Position numbers and translations under genes: made by a program. Positions 36,540 to 48,470 of a DNA stretch of 64,000 nucleotides are shown here, in pieces. The notes under the pieces are model-generated. The model made no database searches. It saw nothing but the letters and a program-made list of their open reading frames with translations, and was not told the origin of the DNA. The DNA lies in assembly GCF_036898095.1 (NCBI RefSeq), contig NC_090767.1:36364336-36428335 (forward strand). Reading direction: 5' to 3'. This DNA is from Palaemon carinicauda. Taxonomy: Eukaryota; Arthropoda; Malacostraca; Decapoda; Palaemonidae. Each line of letters begins with the position of its first letter. The first letter of the stretch is position 1.

Positions 36540-38508
36540 TCAACATAATTGATAGGCGTATCCCTTCTCGTGTGCTAAGGTACCGAGTGAAGGACAAACC
36601 GTGGTTCAATGATGATTGTAGGCATGCTTATTTGGAGAAATAGGAGGCCTATCATCTTTGGAAGGGTAACAGATCAGATTTGACCTGGAACAACTATACT
36701 CAGCTTCGAGCTTTTGCTCAGAGAGTTTATGCCTCATCTGAAAAGGAGTACAATTTAACCATAAAAGAAACACTTTCTGGTACAACTCAGGAACATAAAT
36801 AGTGGTCTACCCTTAAATCTGCACTCTTTGGTGTAGATGCAACAGTTCCTCCTTTACTTAAACCAGATTGCTCAGTCACTCACTGTCAAAAGGAAAAGGC
36901 AACCCTTTTGGCTGATGTTTTTGACAGTAAACAGAGTAATGAAATACTTGAACTTCCTCATTCCTGTTTTCATGAGGCTAAACTAACTAGTTTAGCTTTT
37001 TGATCTCGTGAGATTAAAGCTCTGTTGATGGACCTTGATGCTTATGGAGGTGTAAACCCAAATGGTATTTTTCCTTTGTTTTTTATAAAGACAGCAGATT
37101 TCTTAGCTCCAAAGTTATCTGTTATTTTTAGCAAGTTAGCAAGAAGAGGAGCTTTTACACTAGTTGGAGAATTAGTAATGTTACTCCTCTATGTAAATGT
37201 GTTTGTGGTAGCTCAAGTCCCACTGATTACCGCCCAATTTCCATAACTCCCATATTTTCTAAAGTTTTTGAACGTCTTCTGGCAAAACGTCCTAATAGGT
37301 TTGCTGAAGGTAATCATCTACTCCCTAGTTTGCAATTTGGTTTTTGTAAAGGCCTTGGAGCATGTGATGCCCTTCTTACAATCTCCAATGCTGTACAGAA
37401 ATCCCTTGATTGTGGTCGGGAAGTTCGTATGATTGGCCTTGATTTTAGTGCTGGCTTTGACCGTGTTAATCATGAGGCCCTTGTTTTCAAACTGAAACAG
37501 TTGAGAGTGGGTGGGTCGTTTCTTATCATTATTATTGATTTTTTAAGTAATAGATCTCAAAGAGTTGTTGTTGATGGGCACCATAGTGATTATAGGAATG
37601 TGATATCCGGTGTTCCACAGGGTAGTGTTCTTGGCCCATTACTTTTCATACTATATACACATGACATGTGGTTTGGCCTAGAAAACAAGCTTGTTGCATA
37701 TGCATATGATGCTACTCTCTTTACATCAATTCCATCCCCTGAATGTAGATCTAGGGTTGTTGAATCCCTTAATAGAGATTTAGCTAGAATTAGTGCATGG
37801 TACAAATTATGGGGTATGAAGTTGAATCCTAGCAAAACTCAAAGTATGATTGTAAGTAGGTCAAGGACGGTGGCTCCTCAACATCCGGATCTCAGTATTG
37901 ATAATGTTTCTTTAAATATGTAGGACTCTTTCAAAATTTTAGGTTTGATTCTCTACAGTAAATTTACTTTTGAGAAACATATAAGGTCTGTGTCTTCTTC
38001 TATTGCACAAAAAATAGGTTTATTGAGAATGTCTTTCAAGATTTTTGGTGATCAATCTATTCTGAAGAAGTGTTTTAATTCTTTCATTCTACCTTGTTTT
38101 GAGTATTGTTCTCCTGTCTGGTCTTCAGCTGCTGATTCTCATCTTAATTTGTTGGACAGAAACTTAAGGTCTAATAAATTTCTTATTCCTGATCTAGATA
38201 TTAATCTCTGGCACCGTCGTTCAATTACTTCATTATGCATGTTGCATAAGATTTTTCATAACTCTGACCATCCTTTACATGCAGATCTCCCTGGAAAATT
38301 CTATCCTGTTCGTAATACTAGGCAGGCATTTAATTCTAATAGCCAGGCCTTCTCCATCACGAGGCTCAATACTACGCAGTACTCTAGAAGTTTTATTCCA
38401 GCTGTTTCCAAGTTGTGGAATGATCTTCCTAATCGGGTGGTTGAATCAGTAGAACTTCAAAAGTTCAAAGTTGGAGCAAATGCTTTTTTGTTGACCAAGT
38501 GGACATGA
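36540..38508 (+). pseudogene. LINE ORF2: linker, reverse transcriptase and C-terminal domain
   Basis: The linker (36540-37020) has several breaks. RT pieces are MDLDAYGGVNPNGIFPLFF (37025-) and, at 37330-37923, LQFGFCKGLGACDALLTI, MIGLDFSAGFDRVNHEAL (first catalytic Asp), VISGVPQGSVLGPLLFILY and LVAYAYDATLF. The last should read YADD, so one catalytic Asp is lost. An in-frame TAG at 37921-37923 is followed in the same frame by KILGLILYSKFTFEKHI, VWSSAADSHLNLLDRNLR and SKLWNDLP to 38508. In life it would copy LINE RNA at the nick. Confidence 0.9.
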
Positions 38509-38730
38509 GTCTTTTTATAGTTTATTTATGACATATTTGTTTTTGATGTTATTAATAGTTTATATATGACATGTCTGTTTTGACGTTGTTACTTCTTTTA
38601 CAGTGGTTTATTGTTAATTTATTCTCTTCATTTATTTATTTCCTTATTTCCTTTCCTCACTGGGCTATTTTTCCCTGTGTGAGCCCCTGGGCTTATAGCA
38701 TTTTGCTTTTCCAACTAGGGTTGTAGCTTG

Positions 38731-38762
<32 letters not shown>
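38509..38762 (+). other. LINE 3' UTR with (TAA)n tail
   Basis: AT-rich leader, then CTCACTGGGCTATTTTTCCC and a GTTGTAGCTTGGATAG segment before nine TAA units. The same sequence, reversed, lies at 57455-57680. Confidence 0.85.
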
Positions 38763-40830
38763 TTACAACCACAGACACCTGCCTCTAATATGTTATTAAG
38801 AATGGACTTTTAGGGCATTAGGAAAACCTCCTTCGGGGTTTACTGTGGACATGCCTTGATGGATGGATCTTTGAATCTACATCTCGAGTCTGGAAATGTC
38901 CAAAGGTTCTCAAATTTGATTGCATAGAAAAAAATACTATATGGTTAGGTCAATAAATATTGGACTCTGGCCAAAAGGCACATCCATCATAGTTTTATCA
39001 AGGGTTTCTTAATAAATCCTCTTTTCTACATACATAGAAGAAGCCCTATCTACTGCTTTGCCAAACCAAAATGTACTACAACTTAAATAATTGGATAGGG
39101 AAGAAGAACTCCCACTGGACGCTTCCTAGGAAGCTGGGCACATGAAGGCTCAGCCACAGTAACCTCAGACTTGAAGTAAGAGCCTTTTGAGCCTCTCGGC
39201 TAAGCTTGCAATGTGAATGAAAAAAAAATAATAAAGCTTTCCTAGGAAGCTGATAATCGAAAGGAGGAACCACCACCAAAAAGGAAGCAGATGGAAGGCC
39301 AACACAACAAGGAAGGACCTGTATTATAACAACAATTAGCTACATATCTACAGGAGTTGAAATGGCACGAAATCCAATCACGCACAATAAATATGCCTAG
39401 ATCCTTTGGATCTAACGTAGGCATCATCGTGGTATACAGTATATACCCTGATGTTTACATCTCCGTGAAGACTGAAGCCTCATTTGAAGAACCTTGCAAT
39501 AAGGATTCCTTCTCCAAGTATTCTAGCGTATACACAGATGCAAAGTCTAAATAACCCAAACTCCACAATTCATAACAGCTGATATTGGTATATTGAGGAA
39601 ATAGCATCATTGCTTGCTAAATACTCAGCAAGTCCAGCGGTCTTTGCAAATCTGTTCACCAACATTGAAAGAAGGAAAATGCCTTAGCCCTTAGGTCTTC
39701 TACCCAATGATCAGTATTCAAGCAAAATTCATTCGAAAAAATAAGGATATTTTTTATAGCATCACAAGCTTTACCTCCCTTCACAAAACAATAACTATGC
39801 AATCAACTGCACTCTTGGCTCCACTTCATGTTAGCCATAATGACACATCTAACTTAGATGTAGTTTTATTTAATCTTATGGATATGTAAAGGAAATTATT
39901 TAAATGTAAACTCACATTTTAAAACTCAACCTCGAATGAGATCATTTATCTGTCACTCCCACGCTAATCCCAATTCACCATGGTCATAAAAGTAGTCCAA
40001 AACGATATATGATATTCAATTTCAGAGATACAAGTTACGATACTGTCCCAGTCACTATTATATCATAGCTGATTTCAAAGTTCACAAAGCCTTTAGATAA
40101 TGAAATCAAACACCAAAGGGACCTTACTATGTCTTAAAATAAAAAAAAAAAATTATTCGTATATGATTCCATCAGACCTCCTTCCTCTCCCCCCATACCC
40201 ATATCAGAGAAATATACGCGGATAATAAACTGGGGGCGCATGGTAATTACAGCTCTCAAAGATCATTATCTTAATTTTTAGATACAATCATATATGTCAC
40301 AATACTATAATATTTATTGGTTATCCCTTATCTAATAACTATATAGTTCTATTAGGTTATAACTCCATTATTATGATATAAGAATTCTGCATCTAGCCTT
40401 CCACCACCATGGTTAGAAAGTGCTAGCAACAATTGAAGACAACTCTGTTCAGGACTCTATCTAGCATTTGTGCTAGTTTTTACGCACAATTAAACTGCTA
40501 GTGAAATCAACCCTAGCCATAGTCATAATTGATGAAAATTAATCTTTCCTTTTACAACTTTAACCTAACCGTATATAAAATGGATAGTTGTCTATTCCAT
40601 TTTTCTAATTCAATTAAAATGACAATGAATGTCGCAGGATATTTTTTGCCGAGCAAGCATAAAATTATAATGAATCTATATTTATTAAACATTTAGGTAA
40701 AGGTTAACAAAATTTACCATGAGGAAGATAAGACTTAAGTTAATGCATTGTTTGAAATAGTTATTAAAAATTCTAACACTTATAATCATTAGCTCACACA
40801 GAAATTTGATCAAGTGATGGACACCTTTTA
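38763..40830. other. No feature recognised
   Basis: AT-rich with scattered short frames, none carrying a family signature. Confidence 0.5.
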
Positions 40831-40831
40831 A

Positions 40832-41951
40832 TACAACCTAGTCTCCCACCACCAAAAGATCCAGCACCACCCAGGAAAGTTAAACATCAAACTGCAGATT
40901 TGAATGTAGCTTTATTTTGTGATCGAAGAAATGCTAATATATTATGCAGTGGGATGTTTAGGACTGGATTATGTCAATGAGACACAGGTTGTTCGGAAAA
41001 GAGTATGTGAGATGGGTCATCTTGTTGGAGAGCTGGATAAATATTCAGCGACTCGCCCTTTATCACCAGGCGATGCATGAGTCTGTAATAGTTTCCTCCC
41101 TTCTTAGAGAGAGCATATATTTACATATAATCTGACATCTCCCTCCCAAGATTTTTATCAAAGTTGTAGCTCATACATGAAATGCCTGTTATTCTTAATA
41201 CAACCTAGTCTCCCACCACCAAAAGATCCAGCCCCACCCAGGAAAGTTAAACATCAAACTGCAGATTGAAATGTAGCTTTATTCTGTGATCTTAAATGTA
41301 GCTTTATTTTGTGATCGAAGAAATGCTAATATATTATGCAGTGGGATGTTTAGGACTGGAGTATGTCAATGAGACACAGGTTGTTCGGAAAAGAGTATGT
41401 GAGATGGGTCATCTTGTTGGAGAGCTGGATACATATTCAGCGACTCGCCCTTCATCACCAGGCGATGCATGAGTCGGTAATAGTTTCCTCCCTTCTTAGA
41501 GAGAGCATATACTTACATATAATCTGACATCTCCCTCCCAAGATTTTTATCGAAGTTGTAACTCATACGTGAAATGCCTGTTATTCTTAATACAACCTAG
41601 TCTCCCACCACCAAAAGATCCAGCCCCACCCAGGAAAGTTAAACATCAAACTGCAGATTTAAATGTAGCTTCATTTTGTGATCAAAGAAATGCTAATATA
41701 TTATGCAGTGGGATGTTTAGGACTGGAGTATGTCAATGAGACACAGGTATTTCGGAAAAGAGTATGTGAGATGGGTCATCTTGTTGGAGAGCTGGATACA
41801 GATTCAGCGACTCGCCCTTCATCACCAGGCGATGCGTGAGTCGGGGATAGTTTCCTCCCTTCTTAGAGAGAGCATATACTTACATATAATCTTACATCTC
41901 CCTCCCAAGATTTTTATCAAAGTTGTAGCTCATACATGAAATGCCTGTTAC
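40832..41951. repeat. Three tandem copies of a ~370-bp repeat
   Basis: Copies start with TACAACCTAGTCTCCCACCA at 40832, 41199 and 41591, giving periods of 367, 392 and about 360 bp. The middle copy is longer because a segment around AATGTAGCTTTATT is duplicated (about 41268-41315). The copies are well over 90% alike by eye. A diverged fourth copy flanks the Tigger-like transposon at 44303/49136. No open frame is conserved. Confidence 0.92.
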
Positions 41952-42282
41952 TTGAATGAAGATTCCACATAAAAATATGGATTTTTCCATAATTCAAATA
42001 GCAATAGGCTTAGAGCTACGACCAAAATACATATTGTGTGATATGGAAAGCGAAAATTACCAAATGGCTCCAAGTCCCAATCTTAGCTTGGTCCTAAGAA
42101 TCTCTCTGTTTATAAATACTAGGGAAAATTGAATATCGGTAATAGGAATGTTAGAAACATGAATCAGATTGGGAAATTAGAGTAAGGGGAGAATTTATTT
42201 ATGAAGTATAATTTACATATCTTGGCCCTAAGTGAAATATATTGTAAGGGAATTGATAAAGCAATCTTAGACCAATAAATTT

Positions 42283-42516
<234 letters not shown>

Positions 42517-42524
42517 TCTATACT

Positions 42525-43330
42525 GCCAGTGGGGAAGGGAATCCACCACCGACACCGTACGGTCCCATTCATTTGTTAGTATGTTTTCCACTCACTCGTG
42601 GGCCACTCCTCCTAAGGGTTTCAGTGTCCTGCTGGGGTGACTATCAGCAATTTTCTCTATTGGTAATGATTGGAATCTCGTGATTCCAATGTCCGTCAAC
42701 CAGCTAATATGGCCTTGCCGTACGAACGCCATTTCGTAATTGCCTACCAGTTTTCATATGTGCAGGAGACTATTGATATCGCTAATGTGAGTGTTCAAAT
42801 ATTGCAGTATCACGAGAGATTCCTTATTGCAGTCTAGGCTGCCCCCTAGAGTGTGTTTGCCGTGATTATCCATTTGGTGGTTTTTACCGCTAATTCTGCT
42901 TTCCCATTTGACTATACGTAATTTGCAGATGAAGAAAGGCGACATATATTGGCTCACAAGGTTTGTGCCTCCGTCCTTGGACACCTCCTCTAAGGGCTTC
43001 CACTTCATGAAATAGCCTCTTAGCACGGAAATTAATCTCTGGAAATTGGCACCATTAGGGAAATGGGATATTGCCAGCCATCCCCTGAGCCTATCAGAAT
43101 AACTCAGGTACACCCGCCCATCTAACTGAAACATAACAGTGACCGTACATTATAAGGGGTAGTTTAGGGGTGGCGTGACATTTATTGAATCCTCTGGTGA
43201 AGAAGGTGCGTGTGTGTTGCAAACAGTACACCAGTTCCTGTTCTGATGAAGGTTGCCTCAATACCAGGACAGTAGAAGGACTGTTGAGCCCTCCTGAACC
43301 TAGAGTCAATTCCATGAAGACCTGCATGAA
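42525..43330 (-). pseudogene. Gypsy integrase fragment (third family)
   Basis: From the right: a broken zinc region with SRFRRAQQSFYCPGIEA (about 43230-43290), then VYLSYSDRLRGWLAISHFPN, RLISVLRGYFMKWKPLEEVS and DGGTNLVSQYMSPFF (42930-43110), the first two catalytic Asp regions of a gypsy integrase core. The next part is shortened, so the Glu region is missing. Toward 42530 comes [18 protein letters not shown], resembling the C-terminal module. It differs from the other gypsy families in the window. Confidence 0.75.
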
Positions 43331-43860
43331 GGTTTGCTGCGATCTGTCGACGAAGTTCCTCTTGGATTACTAGTCATACATACCCAACTTCGTATGTGTA
43401 AAGTACTTGGTTTTCTTAAGTTAATAGGCGATGTCTCATAACATAAAATGGCTTAAGGCCGGCTACTTCTGTCGACTTCTGCAGGTGTCAATTGTCTGCA
43501 GATACCTTCACTATTAGTAACAGGTATACAGGATCCTTCGGTGCCCCTTAATTAACTGTTTTCACGTCCATCGTGAGCTCCTCCTTACGTAGAGTATCTA
43601 TTGCTGCTAAAGGGATGGCTGCTGCCATGTCATCCTCCAACTCAGCATCACATTCCTCAGGGGAGGTTCTCAGCGCCGGAAAACTAGATAGGAAGCTCCC
43701 CGCACAATTCCTCCAACCTGGTAGATACCTAATAGTTTATTTGTATTGGATGGTTCTCTCTTTCATTCTAAAAAAATCATGAGTTAACGATGTTATGCCA
43801 GTGCCCTACTCCTAGAAGCTTGATTAGGTGGCAGAGATTGGAGTACTAATCTAGCCTTCC
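43331..43860. other. No feature recognised between gypsy fragments
   Basis: Short frames only; this is where most of pol would have been. Confidence 0.4.
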
Positions 43861-44209
43861 TTAGTCACCAAACGAAACCCAGGTCAACCCTTCTATTGTT
43901 TCGGAACCAGCTTCTTCACATTGTAAAGTGGAGCCAACACAACATTGATCTTTGCCATGATTGGAACGTGGAGGTTGACAACTCCATCTAACATTTTTCA
44001 GAGGCTGCGGATGCTGGAACCCTAATAGGGGTACCAAATGTTTCAGATGTGGTAACATTGACAAGTCCGGTCTGGAAGGCCTCGATTGCACGTTGCTCAT
44101 ATGCCATCCATAAATGTGCATATGCCACATCACAATGGTCTGGTTGAGTGGGAATCAGCAGGCCTGCAGATCTCCGGGAAGCAGCTGTAGGCCTACGTGC
44201 AGTCTGCAT
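43861..44209 (-). pseudogene. Possible gypsy gag start
   Basis: Minus-strand frame with CDVAYAHLWMAYEQRAIEAF, VNVTTSETFGTPIRVP and ASEKCWMEL, resembling the N-terminal part of some gypsy gag proteins. It lies ahead of the integrase fragment with pol missing between. Assignment is weak. Confidence 0.4.
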
Positions 44210-44224
44210 GCTGGCTGTTTAAGA

Positions 44225-44304
44225 TCATAAGCAACACACTGCTCCATGTAGGAAGTTTAGGACTGGAGGATGTCAATGAGATACAGGTTGTTCAGAGAGG
44301 AGTA
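44225..44304. repeat. Diverged fourth copy of the ~370-bp repeat, left half
   Basis: GTTTAGGACTGGA and GATGTCAATGAGA match the tandem copies at 40832-41951. The copy stops at the TA of 44303-44304 where the transposon begins. Confidence 0.82.
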
Positions 44305-44329
44305 GGGTGATGTGTTCACGACCCGGACA
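44305..44329 (+). repeat. Left terminal inverted repeat of Tigger-like element
   Basis: 25 bp identical in reverse complement to the right end at 49111-49135. It carries GGGTGATG at the tip and ACGACCCGGACA inward. Confidence 0.93.
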
Positions 44330-44490
44330 GTAAAATGAATAATATTCATAAAAAAAAAGTTATTGAGCTACAGGAGAGATTTTGTGCTTAAAAGAAAGTT
44401 TAACTAATGCCCCATCTTATGCTATGAGTTTCATATCTGTAGATATTATATTTTGGGTTTTACAGCCGTTTTTAAAATCCAAAATTCTCT

Positions 44491-44549
44491 GTCCGGGTCG
44501 AGACCGCGTGGTCACGACCCGGACGGGGTTGTGGTCTCAACCCGGACGG
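44491..44549. repeat. Left subterminal palindromic motifs
   Basis: GTCCGGGTCGAGACCGCG, GGTCACGACCCGGACGG and GGTCTCAACCCGGACGG: three CCGGAC-bearing words in opposing orientation, related to the TIR. Possible transposase-binding sites (inference). Confidence 0.75.
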
Positions 44550-44699
44550 ATGTTTTGGTCCACCAAAAACACACTTAAACCAATGTTTTATATTTTTTCT
44601 TAGTAAAAACATCCAGAACATGACACTGAAAGGTGGAATAAAACAATTGGTAGCAAAATCTCAATGTAATACAAAAATATATATATTAAACAAAAATGG

Positions 44700-44855
44700 G
44701 AAACTGAATGACTTAAAACTAATGCATGTTAAAGTGAATGACTTAAAACTAATGCATGTTAAAGTGAATGACTTAGAACTAATGAATCTTAAAGTGAATG
44801 ACTTAAAACTAGTGCATTTTAAAGTGAATGACTTAAAACTAATGCATGTCAAAGT
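44700..44855. repeat. 30-bp minisatellite, about 5 copies
   Basis: The unit AAAGTGAATGACTTAAAACT plus AATGCATGTT recurs about five times. It overlaps the last few codons and stop of the transposase and fills the start of its 3' UTR. Confidence 0.92.
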
Positions 44856-47487
44856 TCCTCAAGGGAGGGAGGACCTTGATGAGGTTTGCTTGTCGTTGGG
44901 TGGTCCCCGGGCTGACTGTGAGGACCCCCAACACCCTGCTGCGGTCGACACTGTCGACATCTCCGATGGCTGGGAAGTGGAAGGTGTCCTTCAGCAAGGG
45001 CGACCTTATCCTGAGGAAGTCCAACTGCAGCTGCTGCCCGTCTTCCTCCAGGGAAATGACCTTGCCCACAAAGTGGACAAGCTCCTCAGACTTCTTCCCC
45101 TGGAAGAGAAGCTGGACCAGGACAAAGTCACCCACCTGGGGGAAAAAATGAAAAAAAAAGAATGAATAGCCTAGCCTATGGAATGAATGAATAAGGAATT
45201 TGGCTTTAAAACCAAGCCATTCAGCTCGGCTACTAAATTTGACAATTAAATAGAAATTTTCTTCTAGACTTAGGCTAGGCTACTTATGCAATAGATGAAC
45301 ATAATCTAGGCTAGGATAGCCTAGGCTACAGATTTTGAAATATGAAAAAAAAGAATTAATAGCCTAGCCTATGGAATGAATGAATAAGGAATTTGGCTTT
45401 AAAACCAAGCCATTCAGCTCGGATACTAAATTTGACAATTAAATAGAAATTTTCTTCTAGACTTAGCCTACTTATGCAATAGATGAACATAATCTAGCCT
45501 AGGCTAGGCTACAGATTTTGAAATATTAAAAAAAAGTCCCTCACCTCTGGCTCCTTCTGGACGAATGGATAGGAGGCAGCATCAAACTCGAGCTCTTCTG
45601 CAATCTCATCTGAATATTCAGATGAGTCGTCACAGAGTGCAGGATTGTCGATAGCCTCCTCATCACTGCTGCTCGCCTCAACTGGCTCAGACCTCCTCCT
45701 CTTAGCCGCCTGTCGTGCCTCCTGCCCTCTCTTCTTCTCCTGCAACCTCCGCTTCTTCTCCTCTCTGGCTGCTTTCTTCTCCTCCTTGTCCCGCAGCTGG
45801 CTTAGAGCCTCCTCATCCTCAGTCAGGATGCAGGCGCGGATCTTCTTGCGCCCTCTAGCAGCAGGGCGGGGACGAGCCTTCGGGTAGGGCTGCACAGCTT
45901 CGGGAGTGACGTCGGGAATTGGAGGAGATGAAGGTGTTGGAGTTGGAGTCTGCCGAGGTTGGAGTGCTGCTTCAGGAGTGTTAGCCCTAGACGCTGAAGC
46001 AGAGAAGGCTGGTGACATCCTACCTATTCCAGATGGTCCAGGCTGAGGTTGGTCAGGCTCCAATGGAACTGGTGTCAAGGGTGCGGCAACAGTTTGTGGC
46101 AAATCATCATCATCATCAGGAGGGGCCTGCTCTGTGACTTCTGCCCCAGCAAACGCATCATCTGGAAAGATGTTGCGGTTGACGGGAAAGATGCCAGTAG
46201 CGCGAAACCCATTGGTGATGTTGGTGACATTACAAACCTTGTCCCAGGCCTTGCACGCCATCTCTGGCAACATATGTTCCGTGATGGGCACGTGAGGGTT
46301 TGAAAGTTTAAAATCGTCCTGAATGGATCGCAGGACAGACTTGAAGGGGCCAAAGACACTTACATCTAATGGCTGGAGTTTGGCTGTAGTATGAGGTGGC
46401 AGCGTGACAATTACGATGCCATGCTGTATCGCATACTCAACCACATGAATGCTCATGTGACACTCGGCATTGTCCATTATCAGCAGTATCTTATTCTCCA
46501 CTGAAGAATAAGACACCTTATGGAGATGCTCGAGTGTCTGCACGAAACGCTCATGGTCCATCCAACCGTTAGCCTGCAAGAGCACTGTGGTTCCAGGAGT
46601 AGTCCCTCTCTGAAAATCAGCATTCATCTTCTTTCGTGCGATGATAAACACTGGAGGGAAACCATGCCCTGCAGCATTAACAATCCCCACGAAAGTCATA
46701 TGATTGCCTCTCTCCCGAGCAACCTGCGAAGCAACAGGACGACCTCTCTCGCAAACAACCTTACATGGCTTCATCACAGTGGACAAGCCACTCTCATCCA
46801 AGTTGAAGATCCTGGCTGGCATGAAACTGTGTCGCTCGACAGCTTCCACGTAAGCCTTGAAGAAGACTTCAACGTTTACGCGGTTGAAAGCCATCGCGCG
46901 CGAAAGTGACATGCCCTCCGGAGCCTTCAATGCAAGCCTTGGATGACGGAACATATACCCGTAATACCAGTCACGGGTGGCCATATCTTCCCTCTTCCAG
47001 GCATCAGGAATAGACGGGCTGCCAACAGCCTCTGCATACTTCAGGATCATCCTCCTAAAAGCTCTCGTTGGCAGGCCGTAGAACATCCGAGCGATCTCGA
47101 TAGAGTATTCCTCGATCAAGCGTTCCTGCGCATCGGTGAAAACCTTTTTGACGTTCTGATGCTTAGGCATAAACGTCCTCCCATCACTCTCCTTGATGGA
47201 CCGAGTGAAAGCATCCTGAAAAAAATAAAACAAAGGTAAAGTGGGGAGCATAGGCCCGATAGGGTAGGCTAGCCTAAATGAAAAGTAGCCTAAAGTTCTT
47301 AGCCTACACATAGAATTTAAGAGGGCTTAGATTTATTCAAGCTTACCCCAAGAGTCGAAACTTTAACTCCAAAAAGGTTGCACGCAGTGCGGATGCTACA
47401 ACCAGTCTCTAGGCGGTGGTAAAATGCCTTCTCTAAGTTGGTCCTATCCGTGGTTAGGATGTTCCTTGGCTGGTAGTTGCGAGGCAT
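44839..47487 (-). CDS. Tigger/pogo-like DDE transposase, three coding exons
   Basis: Spliced model: 47347-47487 (47 codons), 45545-47215 (557), 44839-45135 (98 plus stop), about 702 residues, all junctions in phase 0. Donors are GTAAGC at 47346 and GTGAGG at 45544. Acceptors are a T-rich tract ending CAG at 47216-47218 and TTTTTTCCCCCAG at 45136. Exon 1 (SIRTACNLFGVKVSTLG) is a pipsqueak-type helix-turn-helix start. Exon 2 has a CENP-B-like second helix region (HPRLALKAPEGMSLSRAMAF), then the DDE core: Asp187 in IFNLDESGL, Asp295 in LLIMDNAECH and Asp331 in LQPLDVSVFGPF, i.e. DD35D. An acidic and proline-rich stretch and a K/R/E helix follow. Exon 3 (VGDFVLVQLLF..., HFVGKVISLEE, FLRIRS) is a small basic-acidic beta-rich module. 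It would cut and paste the element in the nucleus. Confidence 0.85.
45163..45537. repeat. ~188-bp tandem duplication in transposase intron 2
   Basis: Two copies beginning GAATGAATAGCC or GAATTAATAGCC (about 45163 and 45353), about 95% alike, with CTAGGCTA words. The 409-bp intron consists almost wholly of them, so the intron doubled by duplication. Confidence 0.9.
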
Positions 47488-47507
47488 GGCTGGGAGTCAC
47501 GAAGGAT
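47347..47507 (-). other. Transposase exon with start codon and upstream splice acceptor
   Basis: The sequence just before the ATG (47487) contains ATCTCTTTCAG ending at 47508, so the exon probably starts at 47507, giving a 20-base leader before ATG. This implies at least one upstream non-coding exon. Confidence 0.65.
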
Positions 47508-47715
47508 CTGAAAGAGATAAATGGCTTCAGAGACATAGGATAGGCTAATGAATATTGTCTATAAGTTCATAATGAAAAATATTTTGACCTTTTCAAAAAC
47601 CCATAATTTGTTAGTTTAGACAATCAATAAATTTATACGAGGTAATAAACAGTATTGATATTTGTTCCATGTTAAAATTCTATTGCCTGACCAATTAATA
47701 AATTTTAGAAAAATA

Positions 47716-48470
47716 AAAATTCTCCGTGTTCTCAACCCTGACAAACCTGTCCGAGTCGAGAACACGGACCTTGCATTTTTTAATAATTTTTAAAAATTAA
47801 AAAATTGGCCTAGGTTAAATATTTCAATTTGGAAGACTAAACACTATTGGGGGGCACATATTAATTCTAGAAAAAATTAATTTGCACAAAAAAAATAGCT
47901 CAAAACTGACTCTATGTTTGACTTTGGCAATCACCCATATTTAATTATTTTAAACCATCAATAATTTTATAAGAGTTAATATATAGTATTAATATTGGTT
48001 TTAGGTTAAATTGAGAGTGATTGACAGAGTCATTTAAAAAAAAAAATTTATTGCTTCTTATACCTCCGTGTTCTCGACCCGGACAAACCTGTCCGAGTCG
48101 AGAACACGGACCTTGCTTTTTAAAAAAAAATATTAAAAATTAAAAAATTGGCCTAGGTTAAATATTTCAATTTGGAAGACTAAACACTATTGGGGGGCAC
48201 ATATTAATTCTAAAAAAAATTAATTGGCACAAAAAAAAATAGCTCAAAACTGACTCTATGTTTGACTTTGGCAATCACCCATATTTAATTATTTTAAACC
48301 ATCAATAATTTTATAAGAGTTAATATATAGTATTAATATTGGTGTTAGGTTAAAATGAGAGTGATTGACAGTGTCATTTAAAAAAAAAAATTTATTGCTT
48401 CTTATACCTCCGTGTTCTCGACTCGGACAGCACGTGCACATTGTTCGAGTCGAGAGCACGCACATAATTT
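47716..48470. repeat. ~343-bp subterminal tandem repeat, with a palindrome in each unit
   Basis: Palindromes CCGTGTTCTCGACCCGGACA...GAGAACACGG lie at 47724-47767, 48066-48109 and about 48410-48460 (third copy decayed), spaced 342 and 344 bp. The intervening sequence is about 95% alike between units 1 and 2. A single related word occurs at about 48757-48772. The motifs share GTCCGAGTCGAG with the region next to the TIR. Confidence 0.88.

Larger units (their letters stand above)
36525..38762 (+). mobile_element. LINE (TAA-tail family) copy 2, 5'-truncated, with 3' tail
   Basis: It begins inside the endonuclease-RT linker (about 36540), runs through RT and the C-terminal region to a stop at 38506-38508, then a 228-bp 3' UTR and a (TAA)n tail at 38737-38762. 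The 5' truncation and short-repeat tail are typical of LINE insertion by target-primed reverse transcription. It is the reference copy for the fragments at 19261, 28607, 51096 and 57455. Confidence 0.9.

Noticed and set aside
37590..37835. Minus-strand frame (GIDVKRVASYAYATSLFS) also seen at 51633-51896
   Set aside because: Antisense shadow of the LINE RT in both places; the sense strand carries the recognisable RT motifs.
44620..45165. 181-codon plus-strand frame
   Set aside because: It consists of the 30-bp minisatellite followed by the antisense of transposase exon 3.
46520..46909. Plus-strand frames across 45645-47239
   Set aside because: Antisense to the Tigger-like transposase, whose frame, splice sites and motifs are clear on the minus strand.
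45509..47311. Reading the transposase as a single 600-codon frame
   Set aside because: The first 32 codons come from an intron preceding a T-rich tract and CAG, and the last 11 lie past a GTGAGG donor; the spliced model adds a helix-turn-helix start and a C-terminal exon.
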